A stretch of 64,000 nt of DNA from contig CAYULA010000001.1 in NCBI GenBank assembly GCA_964445525.1, positions 62,001 to 126,000 on the forward strand, written 5' to 3'. The position numbers and the translations under genes are program-made. Origin of the DNA: Penumbrarchaeum sp964445525. Its GTDB lineage: Archaea; Thermoplasmatota; Penumbrarchaeia; Penumbrarchaeales; Penumbrarchaeaceae. Within the stretch, counting starts at the first letter, position 1. Each line of letters begins with the position of its first letter. Below, piece after piece: positions 28,093 through 38,400 of this stretch. Under the pieces are notes generated by a model. That model was not told the DNA's origin. It did no database searches and saw nothing but the letters and a program-made list of their open reading frames with translations.

Positions 28093-28743
28093 TCAAATTT
28101 CAATCTCGAGTCCGATTCCTCCCGGCCTTGCTGTCTTAGGGAATTCTTCCAGGATCTGTTTTCTTTTCACGGTGCAGTGCATGGGATATATATGATCGAG
28201 ATCCTTCAATACATTCATATCCTCCAGACCGTGAAAACCCCCTGCCAATCCTATGACATTGCCCATCACCTTTGAAGCTTTGAGAATATTTCCGACTCCA
28301 GGATGGGAGCATCCAACAAGGACCCACAAACCTTTGGATCCCTTGAGGACCAGGGATTGCTCGGAAACGGGATCTCCATTCAGGGATCCTGTTGATCTGA
28401 TACCCGGTGATATATCCACAGGATCCTTTATAACATTACGGTGTATGTTTTCCGGGGTCCTTCTATCGGATTGATCCCATAGCTTGGCTTTTTCCATTTT
28501 CGGAAGAATTGCCTCAAGTCCGCCGTTGTGGTCCCAGTGCTCATGTGAGATCACGATCTTATCTATCGATGAGGGATCGATGTCCAGTGCCTTCATGTTC
28601 TTCAGAAGGATCTTGCCATCTCCTCCGGTATCGAAGAGTATCCTCTCATCTCCGTTATCTATGAGAGCCGAAAAACCCCATTCCGATTCCAACCCCTTTC
28701 CCTTCAAATAAACATCATTGTCGTAAAGTACCAGTATTCTCAT
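28093..28743 (-). CDS. MBL-fold metallohydrolase
   Basis: A 216-residue metallo-beta-lactamase-fold protein starting at the ATG at 28743 (MRILVLYDND). Two further upstream codons in frame would add ten residues with no typical domain. The metal site SHEHWDHNGG is intact, with later His residues in GCSHPG and MHCT. It belongs to the group annotated as 7,8-dihydropterin-6-yl-methyl-beta-ribofuranosylaminobenzene 5'-phosphate synthase-like, in which the exact substrate is often uncertain. The strand is opposite to the radical SAM gene, so the two share a divergent region of 132 bp. Confidence 0.88.
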   Translation of the reverse strand: MRILVLYDNDVYLKGKGLESEWGFSALIDNGDERILFDTGGDGKILLKNMKALDIDPSSIDKIVISHEHWDHNGGLEAILPKMEKAKLWDQSDRRTPENIHRNVIKDPVDISPGIRSTGSLNGDPVSEQSLVLKGSKGLWVLVGCSHPGVGNILKASKVMGNVIGLAGGFHGLEDMNVLKDLDHIYPMHCTVKRKQILEEFPKTARPGGIGLEIEI

Positions 28744-28875
28744 TTTCCCACATATATCAAAGGAACTGAGCAAGCTTAACTCTTTCCTCGATCCGATGAC
28801 AATATTTTTGGTGATACAAGCTATTGGTCAAAGGGCGATAACACGTGCAAAGAAAATAAGATAGCATTCGGTCCG

Positions 28876-29781
28876 GTGCCTTCCAGAAGGTTCGGGATGA
28901 GTCTGGGTATTAACAATGTCTTCCTCAAAACCTGCTCTTATTCATGCATATACTGCCAGGTGGGAAGGACAGACAAGATGACATTGGAGAGAAGGAGATT
29001 CTATTCAACATCGGAAATTGTTTCAGCCGTCAGAGAAAGACTGGACAATGTCGATGAGCATGTTGATGTGATCACATTCGTCCCTGACGGCGAGCCGACT
29101 CTGGACAGGGACCTGGGTCGAAATATCAAGGCTTTGAAAGGATTGGATATAGATATTGCTGTAATCTCCAACGGTTCCCTGCTCTGGATGGAAGAAGTAA
29201 GGAGGGACCTCAAGGAAGCTGATATCGTATCAGTCAAGATCGACTCCGTCAATGAAGATGTATGGAAGAAAATCGACAGACCGCATGGAAATCTCGATAT
29301 CCAAACGGTTCTCGATGGGATCATGAGTTTCTCGAAGGAATACAAGGGGAGGCTCTGGACCGAAACGATGCTTGTCAAGGGAGCTAATGATGATAAAGAT
29401 ACATTGGAGGAAACCTCTTCATTCATCAAAGAGCTGAATGTGGAAAAACCCCACATCACAGTGCCGATCAGGCCCCCTGCCGAGGCAGGTGTGACACGAC
29501 CCGACGATGAGAAGCTTGCTTTGGCTTATGCTGTCTTCACGGACAAATTGGGGGAGTTCTCCATGATAACTGGAAAGGAAGAGGGTCGTTTCGGTTCCAC
29601 CGGAAAGCTGGAGCAAGACCTCCTCTCAACCTGTTCTGTTCACCCGATGAGAGAGGATTCGGTCAGGGAGCTTGTTGAAAGAAGAGAAGGCAGTTTTGAT
29701 AAGGTCGATGAAATGGTCCGTCGGGGTTCCCTCAAGGTTGTTGAATACGGCGGAACCAGATTCTACATTACACCTTCCTGA
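28876..29781 (+). CDS. Radical SAM protein, COG0731-like
   Basis: A protein of about 301 residues with the radical SAM cluster motif CSYSCIYC and the GINNVFLKTC and PDGEPTLD segments typical of the COG0731 / wyosine-synthetase-related group. The common N terminus of this group reads FGPVPSRRxGxSLG. Here FGP is encoded just before the annotated GTG start at 28876, in the same frame, yet there is no in-frame ATG, GTG or TTG between 28780 and 28876. The true start is therefore unclear: the GTG, or a rarer codon such as ATA at 28861. A TATA-like run lies at 28801-28810. The reaction is unknown; in the wyosine pathway such enzymes act on tRNA. Confidence 0.85.
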   Translation: MPSRRFGMSLGINNVFLKTCSYSCIYCQVGRTDKMTLERRRFYSTSEIVSAVRERLDNVDEHVDVITFVPDGEPTLDRDLGRNIKALKGLDIDIAVISNGSLLWMEEVRRDLKEADIVSVKIDSVNEDVWKKIDRPHGNLDIQTVLDGIMSFSKEYKGRLWTETMLVKGANDDKDTLEETSSFIKELNVEKPHITVPIRPPAEAGVTRPDDEKLALAYAVFTDKLGEFSMITGKEEGRFGSTGKLEQDLLSTCSVHPMREDSVRELVERREGSFDKVDEMVRRGSLKVVEYGGTRFYITPS

Positions 29782-29804
29782 GATCAATCGAGATTATCAA
29801 ACTG

Positions 29805-31193
29805 CTATATCCGAATGAAGAGAGGTTCGATCAAGAGTATTGAAAAAGATATGAATATCAAATGATAGGCTGCTGTAAAACCGTAGAATCTGTACCAATC
29901 CTTAGTCTCCTTGGGCCTCAACAGAAAGAGCGTTGCAATGGTAAAGACCCAAATGGCAATGATATTCAGTAGACTAATTAGTATTGACATCATGAGTTTG
30001 TCCGGATTCTTGCGGAGAATCAACAATCCAGCGATAAGTGCAGATAACATTGATAAAATGGTGAATGATAAAAATCTCTTTGGAAAGTTATTGTCATTAA
30101 AATATATTTTATCCAGCTTTCTCTGTTTTTCAACCACATCCGGTACTATTGAATCAAAATAGAGGTCCTGGGTGAATTCCTCAGGATTCGCATCTATCTC
30201 GACAAGGGTCAAACGACGCGAATATGATGTTTGATTGTCCAAATATTTGGAAGTCATCAGATGGCCGTATTGGGACATGAACTCTCTGTATTCCATATGC
30301 TCGGTTTCCGGAATTTTTCTTTTAATGGCCTCCAATGTCTGTTTACGATATTCGTATTCCAAATCGATATTATTACGGTAATAAGTGAATTCCGAGTGCC
30401 TGGATAATTCAATGTCATCGGCATATTCCACCCAGTCATTAATAAGAAGATTCACGGGTATCTTTTTCGCTTCATATTCCCCGGTCAAGAGCATTGGATA
30501 ATAATATTGTTCCGAGGGAAATTCAACATATAATGCAGGTGTCAATCCGCCAAGAGTATTGGTATTGATCCAAGAAACAATGAAGGAAAAACCATTATCT
30601 ACATAATAGTCAAAGGAATCGAGACTCCCTCTCTGTATAGGCAGTCCTTTTTCATTCAAGTATTTGATCAGGGATTTTGGGTCCTCCGATGAGACTAATT
30701 CCGAATGTATTCCCTCGAAATCCAAAGTTCTGTGAATAGTAACTTCAATCCCGTTATCTATTCCACCCCCGGCTTCATCGGTAAACGTAAAACTTGACAA
30801 TAAATAAAGAAACCTCAAACCTGGTACTATTGATGTGATATAGAATCCAAGAAGACCTCTTTTGTAATCATTCAATTCCTCTTGGTAGGCCTCCTCAATG
30901 TTCTCCCCAAGGAAATACGGCATATTTGCTTCGATATTAAAGGAGATGTTGTCGGGTCTTGCAGGTATGGGTAATATCCAAGTTGAATTGGAAACATCCT
31001 TACGTTCAATATCGATCTTTACCAACATTTTCTGGATTCCATCCTCCAGGTCGATCATTGCATACTGGTCTTCTTCAAGAAGAAATTCCAATGAGTCCTC
31101 TCCATAAAATACACAGCCGTCACCTTTAGCAGGATAAAGGAATGGCATTATCAATATCAATCCGGTCAGAATCAAGAAATTTAACCTTTTCAT
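29805..31193 (-). CDS. DUF2330-like secreted and membrane protein
   Basis: A 462-residue protein from the ATG at 31193 (MKRLNFLILTGLIL), which follows GAGGG; the frame extends upstream to 31235. After the signal peptide comes DGCVFYGED, an ILPIPA motif and several WxxxY/F repeats with LPVxxLINDW, a pattern I associate with DUF2330 proteins of bacteria and archaea. Three or so hydrophobic segments near the C terminus (about 375-460) anchor it. No enzymatic activity is known for this family. It is divergent from the CNNM-like gene. Confidence 0.6.
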   Translation of the reverse strand: MKRLNFLILTGLILIMPFLYPAKGDGCVFYGEDSLEFLLEEDQYAMIDLEDGIQKMLVKIDIERKDVSNSTWILPIPARPDNISFNIEANMPYFLGENIEEAYQEELNDYKRGLLGFYITSIVPGLRFLYLLSSFTFTDEAGGGIDNGIEVTIHRTLDFEGIHSELVSSEDPKSLIKYLNEKGLPIQRGSLDSFDYYVDNGFSFIVSWINTNTLGGLTPALYVEFPSEQYYYPMLLTGEYEAKKIPVNLLINDWVEYADDIELSRHSEFTYYRNNIDLEYEYRKQTLEAIKRKIPETEHMEYREFMSQYGHLMTSKYLDNQTSYSRRLTLVEIDANPEEFTQDLYFDSIVPDVVEKQRKLDKIYFNDNNFPKRFLSFTILSMLSALIAGLLILRKNPDKLMMSILISLLNIIAIWVFTIATLFLLRPKETKDWYRFYGFTAAYHLIFISFSILLIEPLFIRI

Positions 31194-31267
31194 GCAAACC
31201 CTCATACTTTCCCATTGAAATGAGACAGATATCATGACATGAAATCTCCGATTAAATAATGGTGAAG

Positions 31268-31279
31268 TCTACATGTAGA
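31268..31279. repeat. Perfect 12-bp palindrome between divergent genes
   Basis: TCTACATGTAGA reads the same on both strands. It lies between the start of the DUF2330-like gene (31193, minus) and the CNNM-like gene (31397, plus), where a dimeric regulator could bind. No regulator gene adjoins, so a role is only possible. Confidence 0.3.
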
Positions 31280-31396
31280 TTGAAACGTCTTCCATTCGTT
31301 GTAATCTTGTTTCTCTAATCTGATCATTAACTGCTGTTATCATTCCCAAGGTGAGATATTCTATGATTGCCATTCACTTGCGGAACGGGATGGAAC

Positions 31397-32446
31397 ATGG
31401 ACCTACTCTCGATTGCATTGATGATCGCCATCATGCTGATCCTGCTTCTACTGGCAGGCTGGTTTGCGGGATCGGAGACAGCACTGACAAACCTCTCCTC
31501 AAGCAGACTTGCAAGGATTTCCCAGGGAGATGGAAAGAAATCCGGGTATCTCTTGAAGGTCAAGAGGGAGATGGATAAGAACCTGGTGACCATCCTCGTT
31601 CTGAACAATATAGTCAACATAATACTCTCTTCAATAGCGGCTCTTTTTGCCGATGCACTCTTCGATACGGTCGGAGTTTCCCTGATGGTTGGCCTCATAA
31701 CTTTCCTGATAATCGTATTCGGGGAGATAGTCCCCAAATCCATTGCAATGATAGATACCGAGAGGGTTTCATTGAACCATTCCAAAATCTTATTCTTTCT
31801 GAGCAGAATCTTTTCTCCACTAATGATGATACTGGTCTGGATCTCCCAATTGATCGTGAGGATCAGAGGAAAGAAACCAAGAAAGGATGGTATTCTGGTA
31901 TCCGATCAGGAGATCAAGGACCTCGTATCGCTCGGGGAGAAGGAAGGAGTCATCAAGAAGATGGAGAGGGAGATAATCCACAAGGTATTCAATTTCGGAG
32001 ACAACAAGGTCAGGGACGCCATGGTTCCCATGAAGGATGTCTTTCTATTAAACGGGAAAACTCCCGTAGAGGAAGGGAAGGATCTCATCGCTTCCAAAGG
32101 TTATACAAGGATTCCAGTAATCGATGATAAGGGCAGGATCAACGGCATCATCTACAGCAAGGACCTTCTTAGAAAGAGTGGCGGAAAGGTGTCGGATTAC
32201 AGCAGGGAGGTGTTCCTGCTTCCAGGCAAGATGGACCTGACTGCGGGATTTGCAAAAATGAAGGAAAAAAGGATACACCTGGCACTTGTAACTGATGATA
32301 AACAGAACCATATCGGAATAATAACCCTGGAGGACATGCTCGAAGAGATTGTGGGAGATATCTATGATGAGTATTTCCTCTTGAAGAGCGGCGTAAGGGC
32401 CGGGGAGATCGTGCCTAAAAAGAAGGGCATTCCTGCAAAGTCATGA
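31397..32446 (+). CDS. CNNM/CorB-like membrane protein with CBS domains
   Basis: A 349-residue protein starting at the ATG at 31397. It begins with a DUF21 (CNNM) membrane domain of about 190 residues: four hydrophobic segments, GSETALTNLSSSRL, FGEIVPKSIA. A pair of CBS domains follows (about 195-335). This is the HlyC/CorC or CNNM/CorB family that exports magnesium or cobalt, or stabilises such transport, with ATP or a nucleotide sensed at the CBS pair. The C terminus is short. Nothing in its surroundings specifies the cation. Confidence 0.9.
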   Translation: MDLLSIALMIAIMLILLLLAGWFAGSETALTNLSSSRLARISQGDGKKSGYLLKVKREMDKNLVTILVLNNIVNIILSSIAALFADALFDTVGVSLMVGLITFLIIVFGEIVPKSIAMIDTERVSLNHSKILFFLSRIFSPLMMILVWISQLIVRIRGKKPRKDGILVSDQEIKDLVSLGEKEGVIKKMEREIIHKVFNFGDNKVRDAMVPMKDVFLLNGKTPVEEGKDLIASKGYTRIPVIDDKGRINGIIYSKDLLRKSGGKVSDYSREVFLLPGKMDLTAGFAKMKEKRIHLALVTDDKQNHIGIITLEDMLEEIVGDIYDEYFLLKSGVRAGEIVPKKKGIPAKS

Positions 32447-32468
32447 TATCAAGATTATTTTTCCAATA

Positions 32469-35400
32469 TCATTCCTCGTATGATCTTTCAGGTTTTGATT
32501 TGCTTCTGACATATATGATGACCACAACACCTATTGAAAGGATAATGAGAGCCAGGACAAGAAGAAGGGAATACGGGAACTCATCTTCTTCCTCCTCAAC
32601 TGCAACATCGGGTTCATATACATTCAATAGAGGTAGATTCCCGTCAAGTTTACCCTCCGGTGTAATTGAACGGTCCACCTCCATGTCATAGTAGCCTTCC
32701 CCGGATATCCTGATCCTTATTGTATTGTTGAGAGCCTCCACCGGGAGCAAGAAGGAGGCTGTTCCCGATACGCCGGTAGTATTCTTGTAATCGGTTCCGT
32801 TCCAGGTCAATGTGACCTTGCCTCCCTTGATGATCTTCATGTACTCATCCTTAAGAGGTCCTATTACGAGAGTGAAATGGGAGGGGGGTTGAGGTTCCTC
32901 TATCACTGTAATCAATATCGAGGCATTTGCCTCGATTCCAAGCTGGTCCATGACCGTCAATGTGATATTGTAGAGCCCGGGCTGATCGAATGAAATCGAC
33001 ACAACAGGACCGTAAAGGGATCCACCCGGTTGTTGTATCGTCCAGGTAAAATTGAAAATGCCTCCGTTGCCGGTAGATCCCGATCCGTCGAGGATCACCG
33101 TTTCATTCACAAACACGGTCCTGTCCGGTCCCGGATCTGCAATGGCAGGCAGAAGGTCCTCATCTTCGATTATCCTCCCGGCAAGCACATAGGTCGAAAG
33201 ATGTCCCAGTGTGGCAGATACCTTTCCGGAGAAATCTATTCCGAAGGATTCGAAATCCGTGTTGTTGAGGTAAACGCTGTCAACCCAGGAAAGGTCCTGT
33301 TTCACTCTTTCCCATTTACCCGAGGAATCGTTCATGAAGAAAAGGGACAGGGTGGCTTCATCGAGGTCTCCAGGACCTCCATGAATTCCGTCACCTGACC
33401 TGTCCAGATCGGAATCTCTGTAAAAGATCTCAATTTCTGCCGCAACAAGTCCAGTTCCGTTTATCTCGAATTCATGAGCGGTTGAAAGCGGGACCTCGAG
33501 TTCTCCCAGACCGTCCCATTTTTCCCTGTCGAATTCACCCATGGGTTTCTCTTTAACTTCAACATCGAAGGTCACGTTCGAGGCGAACCTGCCTTTCAAA
33601 GTAGCCCCTGTCTCCTTGATTATCTCGAAATTCTCCAGGGAGAAACAGCATCTCGGGTTGAGATAATCGGCCTTGACCATTCCCTTATCGATCATCATCC
33701 TCATGGATTTGAGCATACCAAGGGTCCTGTAATGATCCGAATCGTAGGGTCTTTTCAGCATTATGATGGTCTGATTTGTATTCCATTCACCATACCTGAC
33801 TGCAAACCTGTTCATGTCCGATTCCATCATGCTGTCCAGGATCCCGGTTGTGTTGGAGAGGATGGATTTGGAAACGATTCCAGCGGTGTTTTCCCTATCC
33901 GAAGGCTTTCCGACAAGAACCAGATATTTCGAATCCCTGTATGAACCGATATCTTCGGGATCGATTATGGTGGTATTTATACTGGATGTGAGGTTCTCGA
34001 CATAAGATTCTATTCCATCCACATTATCGTATGCCAATACGACTGGTTCATCCATGGTAATGGTGAAATCGGTATCTTCGGAATCCTTGATACCGTCACC
34101 GTCGGAATCCGATGAGAGAGGATTTGAACCAAGCTCCATTTCATCTCCGTCAAGGAGTCCGTCACCATCGGTATCGTTGTTGATGGGGCTCATCTTCATA
34201 TAAACCTCGAATCCGTCCGGAACCTTATCTCCGTCCGAATCTCCGCTCAGGGGATCTGTGTTGTATATTTCCTCGAAACCATCCTTCAGACCATCTCTGT
34301 CCTTGTCGGGATCATCGGATGATGTCCCCAGTTCAACCTCTCTCGAATCGAACATGAAATCCCCGTCGGGATCGGCATTGAGAGGATCGGTTCCAAGATT
34401 GACCTCTTCAAGATCCGTCAGTCCGTCATCATCGGTATCATTGTCATTTGGATCAGTTCCGTGGTTGAATTCGCCCAGGTCATCCAAGCCGTCATCATCG
34501 GAATCCCTGTCAAGAGGTGATGATAAAAATGTTATCTCATCACCGTCTGCCAGGCCATCACCGTCGGTATCCAGATCGGACAGATTAGTACCTAAATTAT
34601 ATTCCTCTTCATCGGGAATTCCGTCATTATCCGTATCGGAGGCCCTGGGATCGGATGAGAGGTTCCACTCCAGCCAGTCATCCAGCCCGTCACCGTCCGT
34701 ATCCTTGATCTTCGGATCGGATGTGGCATTTATTATCACCGATCTGGAGCTGTAATCAATGTGAATGATGTGTCCTGTTTCCTCTTCCATATCAGATAGA
34801 CCGTCACCGTCGGTATCCTCGAAACCTTCGGTCTCGTTCACCCGGTGGAATGTGACATTGTTGTAGATTATCTGGACCCTGCTGTTGTGATAATCGCATA
34901 TGTAAACGGATCCATTTCCATCATCGATAATACAACGGGGGTAATCCAACTGTCCAGGTTCCGATCCCGTTGAACCGTATCCTGCAATGAATCGACCGTC
35001 GGGTTCCAGTTTCTGTATCCGGTCGAGGGTTGCATCTGCTACAAGCAGGTCTCCGTTCATGTCAAATGATATGTCTGAGATGTAATGGAACTGCCCCTCT
35101 CCCGTACCATGACTGCCGAAGACCCCCATGAGTTCTTGATCAACATCGTATTTGTAGATTTTGTAGTTGGTGGAAAGGTATATTGATCCGTTGTTGCCCA
35201 CCAACAGGCAATTTATGGAAAACTCACTTCCAATCCCAGTCAACTCTTCTTGATATATACTTTTCATGATCGAACCGTTGGAGATCTCGATCTGGATGTA
35301 ATGACTACGCTCCGAGCTATCCCCCACCAGACAATGCAGGATCGAAGATCCGTTGCAGTACATGTCCTGTATCCCTCCATATTTCGTATCCAATGCATAT

Positions 35401-38400
35401 GTTGAATTGAGTGTCAGGTTCCTGTTGAATACATATATGAAGATCTGATATGAGGGATAGAACTGATCGGTCATTATTATGGTTCCATTCGGTCCATGTT
35501 CGATATTTTCAGGTGTAAAAGGTTCTCCCTCCAGCTTGATCGTTCCAATAAAACTTCCGTTAGCGGCCACCATCATCGGACTCGGTCCTTCCGAGATGAT
35601 AATTATGGATGTTCCGTTGGGAAGCAATATCATATCCTTAGGGCCCCAATCGGCTTCGAATTCGTCCTTGTATTCGAAGGTGGTCTCGTAGTAGTCCTTC
35701 AACCTGTCCTTCACTCCGTCACCGTTGGTATCAGAAGACCTCGGATTCAGCTTGCAAAGGTATTCCATATAGTCATCCAGTCCGTCACCGTCGGTGTCAT
35801 TCAATCTGGGATCGGAGTTGATTGTCCAGTTGAACATCTTTCCGCAGAAATCGAATGTGACCACCCATCCCTCGTGCTCCTGGTAGTCGCTCATGTTGTC
35901 TGAGTCCGAATCGTCATTTCTGGGATCCATCCACCAGTTGAATTCAGACCTGTCGAATATTCCATCCATGTCGGTATCGGCCATGGTTGGATCAGAACCG
36001 AAATCCATTTCCAGCTTGTCACAGAGGCCGTCACCGTCGGTGTCCCATTTCCACGGATGTGTTGATTCCTCATCGGTGTTGTTTATCCCGTCACCATCGG
36101 CATCCAGTGGTGTGATTCCTCTCCACGATCCGAATTCATCGATATCTTTTGGCATCACATCGAAGTACATCGTGGTGGCTCTTCCCGAATCGGATCCGGA
36201 GTTTGACTCCCTGTCGCACCACCAACCGAAAAACCACCAGCATTCCTCGTAATATACCCTGTAATCCGCTTCCAGCCAGAAAGTTGTGGGATAGTTGACC
36301 ATTCCGACACCGGGTTCCACCCAGAATCCCGATGTGTAAGAGGTTCTCTTCTCGTTATAATTGATGGTTTCCGAGTTTACGGTAAGGAACTCATTTTTGA
36401 GAGTCTTGGATCGAGCAGGTACTGCCACCCTGAAATTGGGTTTGATATAGCTATCGCGAACGTCATTGTAATGGCCATCGTCGGTCCTGGTGACAATACC
36501 GGTTGAATTCGCGGTATAGGTAATCCGGTCTCCAACTGTGAGACCGTTGCCTTCCTTGTCGTTGATATCGAGAGAGGATTCCTCCATCTCCAGGTTCACA
36601 GTTGATCTCTCGTTGAAAGCCGTAAAAGATCCTATCAGCCATTCCAGGAACATCTGGAAGAGGCCGGTACCACAGATCCAGCCGACTATCATATCCACAA
36701 GAGCTATTATCAATGCAATCGCGAAACCAACAGGCCCGAGAGAACCAATAACTATCAAAGTGATGGAGTAGGCAAGCATCATGGTGGAATAGAAAACGGC
36801 TATGCCAGTTCCGACAGCAGACCAGTCAAAGGCACTTCCAATTACGATGAGCGCAAATATCGACATCCCAACAGCGATAACTACCTCAAGTGCAAGGAGA
36901 CATTTTCCGAATTTGTTCCAATTTCCGAACTTTGGATGATCTGTGGCTGAAAGCGATTGGTGTATGGATTTGAAGAGCGAATAGCTCCCTTTGGAGAAGA
37001 TCGATGTCTTTGCAAGCTTTGCCAGCTTGGAAAGATGGATCGCAGAATTGATAAGAAGAACACTTTCATGGAGAGTGGAAAAAGCAGTAATTCCGATCTC
37101 AATGACGGAAAAAATCACCTGTCCTGTTACCGGTTCTTCGGGGAATGAAAACTCACTTAGTTCGGTTCCCACCGATATTACAACCTGATCTCCGGCCATC
37201 CAGGGAATGGTGTAAAAGAGAATTGTCTCCAGTGCATCATCCGAAAGGTCCATATCCGTAAATTTTGACATCACATCCTCCATACCCAGAGATTCATCCG
37301 AAGGCATCTCGTAATAGCTGGATTTCATGACCCGGGTACGGACGATGGAAATATTTTCGATGTCAATCGAAAAGGAGGATCCGATCTCCGTGGAGCAGTT
37401 CAGAAAATCGGTCATGTATACCGAACTGCTCCTGTCATCCAGTATCATCGTGATGGGGAGCATGACTCCCTCCGGGAGATATTCCAGGGCCCTGTTCTTC
37501 ATTTCATTCATGGCGTGGGCCATGGCCTCATCGCCGTGCTCGAAATGTTCGATATCCGCATTGCAGAGGAGCTCGTAGTTCTCGAGAATCGAAGGAACAT
37601 CGTCTATTGTGTTGGTGGTATTCCTCATGAATTCGTAGGTAAGTGCAAGGTTGGCCGCGTTCATCATATCAAGGTCGTCGCCGTATACCATTCCCACTCC
37701 CGTCCCGAAGCTCTCTTCCACGGAAAAGCCGGTAATGATTATATCCTCGTCATAGACCGCCAGAGTCATCGGTTCGCTGTAGATGCCCTCATCAGCAAAA
37801 TTCCAGATCAAACCCTCGGAATCCTCGCTGGAAACTGCAGTGATGATGCCAGCGGAAGAGGCTTTCAGGTATAGTCCATCCTCTGTCCGGAGGGCGAATC
37901 CTCCTACCTCGTTTACTTTCTCGAAAATCGAATTTTCCAGCATCCGGTTATCATTGAAGACCAGAGTTCCCTCATCCGAGAGGGTTAGATATCTCCCATG
38001 GAGGTCCTTCAAAGCCACCCTGCCCTGTCCCAATTCATTCAGAAGGAACACATCACCCTCCACGGTGTCGATTGCAAGGGCCGAACCATTATCAGCTCTG
38101 ATGACGGATCTTCCATCATTCCAGATAAGGGACCTCCCCCTGAAATCGTTCATTCCGGTGATCTTCCACCTCATACCCACATCGATCTCTATCTCCTTCG
38201 GGCCCTCGAAAGGAGGAATGAATATCTTTCCCTGGAATGCTACCACCATTCCGTTTTCTTTCACGGGAGTGATCGAGAGTATCGAGTTATCACCGTTGAC
38301 TGCCATTCCGTAGCCTTCCACCTCTTCGGGATCTATCTCGATATTCATGTCGAGGTCCAGGAATGGAGTACTAACGACATCCTCTATGGAGTTGTCGAGG

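Noticed and set aside
34060..34820. Apparent tandem DNA repeat in the giant surface gene
   Set aside because: It follows from the TSP3 protein repeats (DxDxDG) and not from a separate DNA element.
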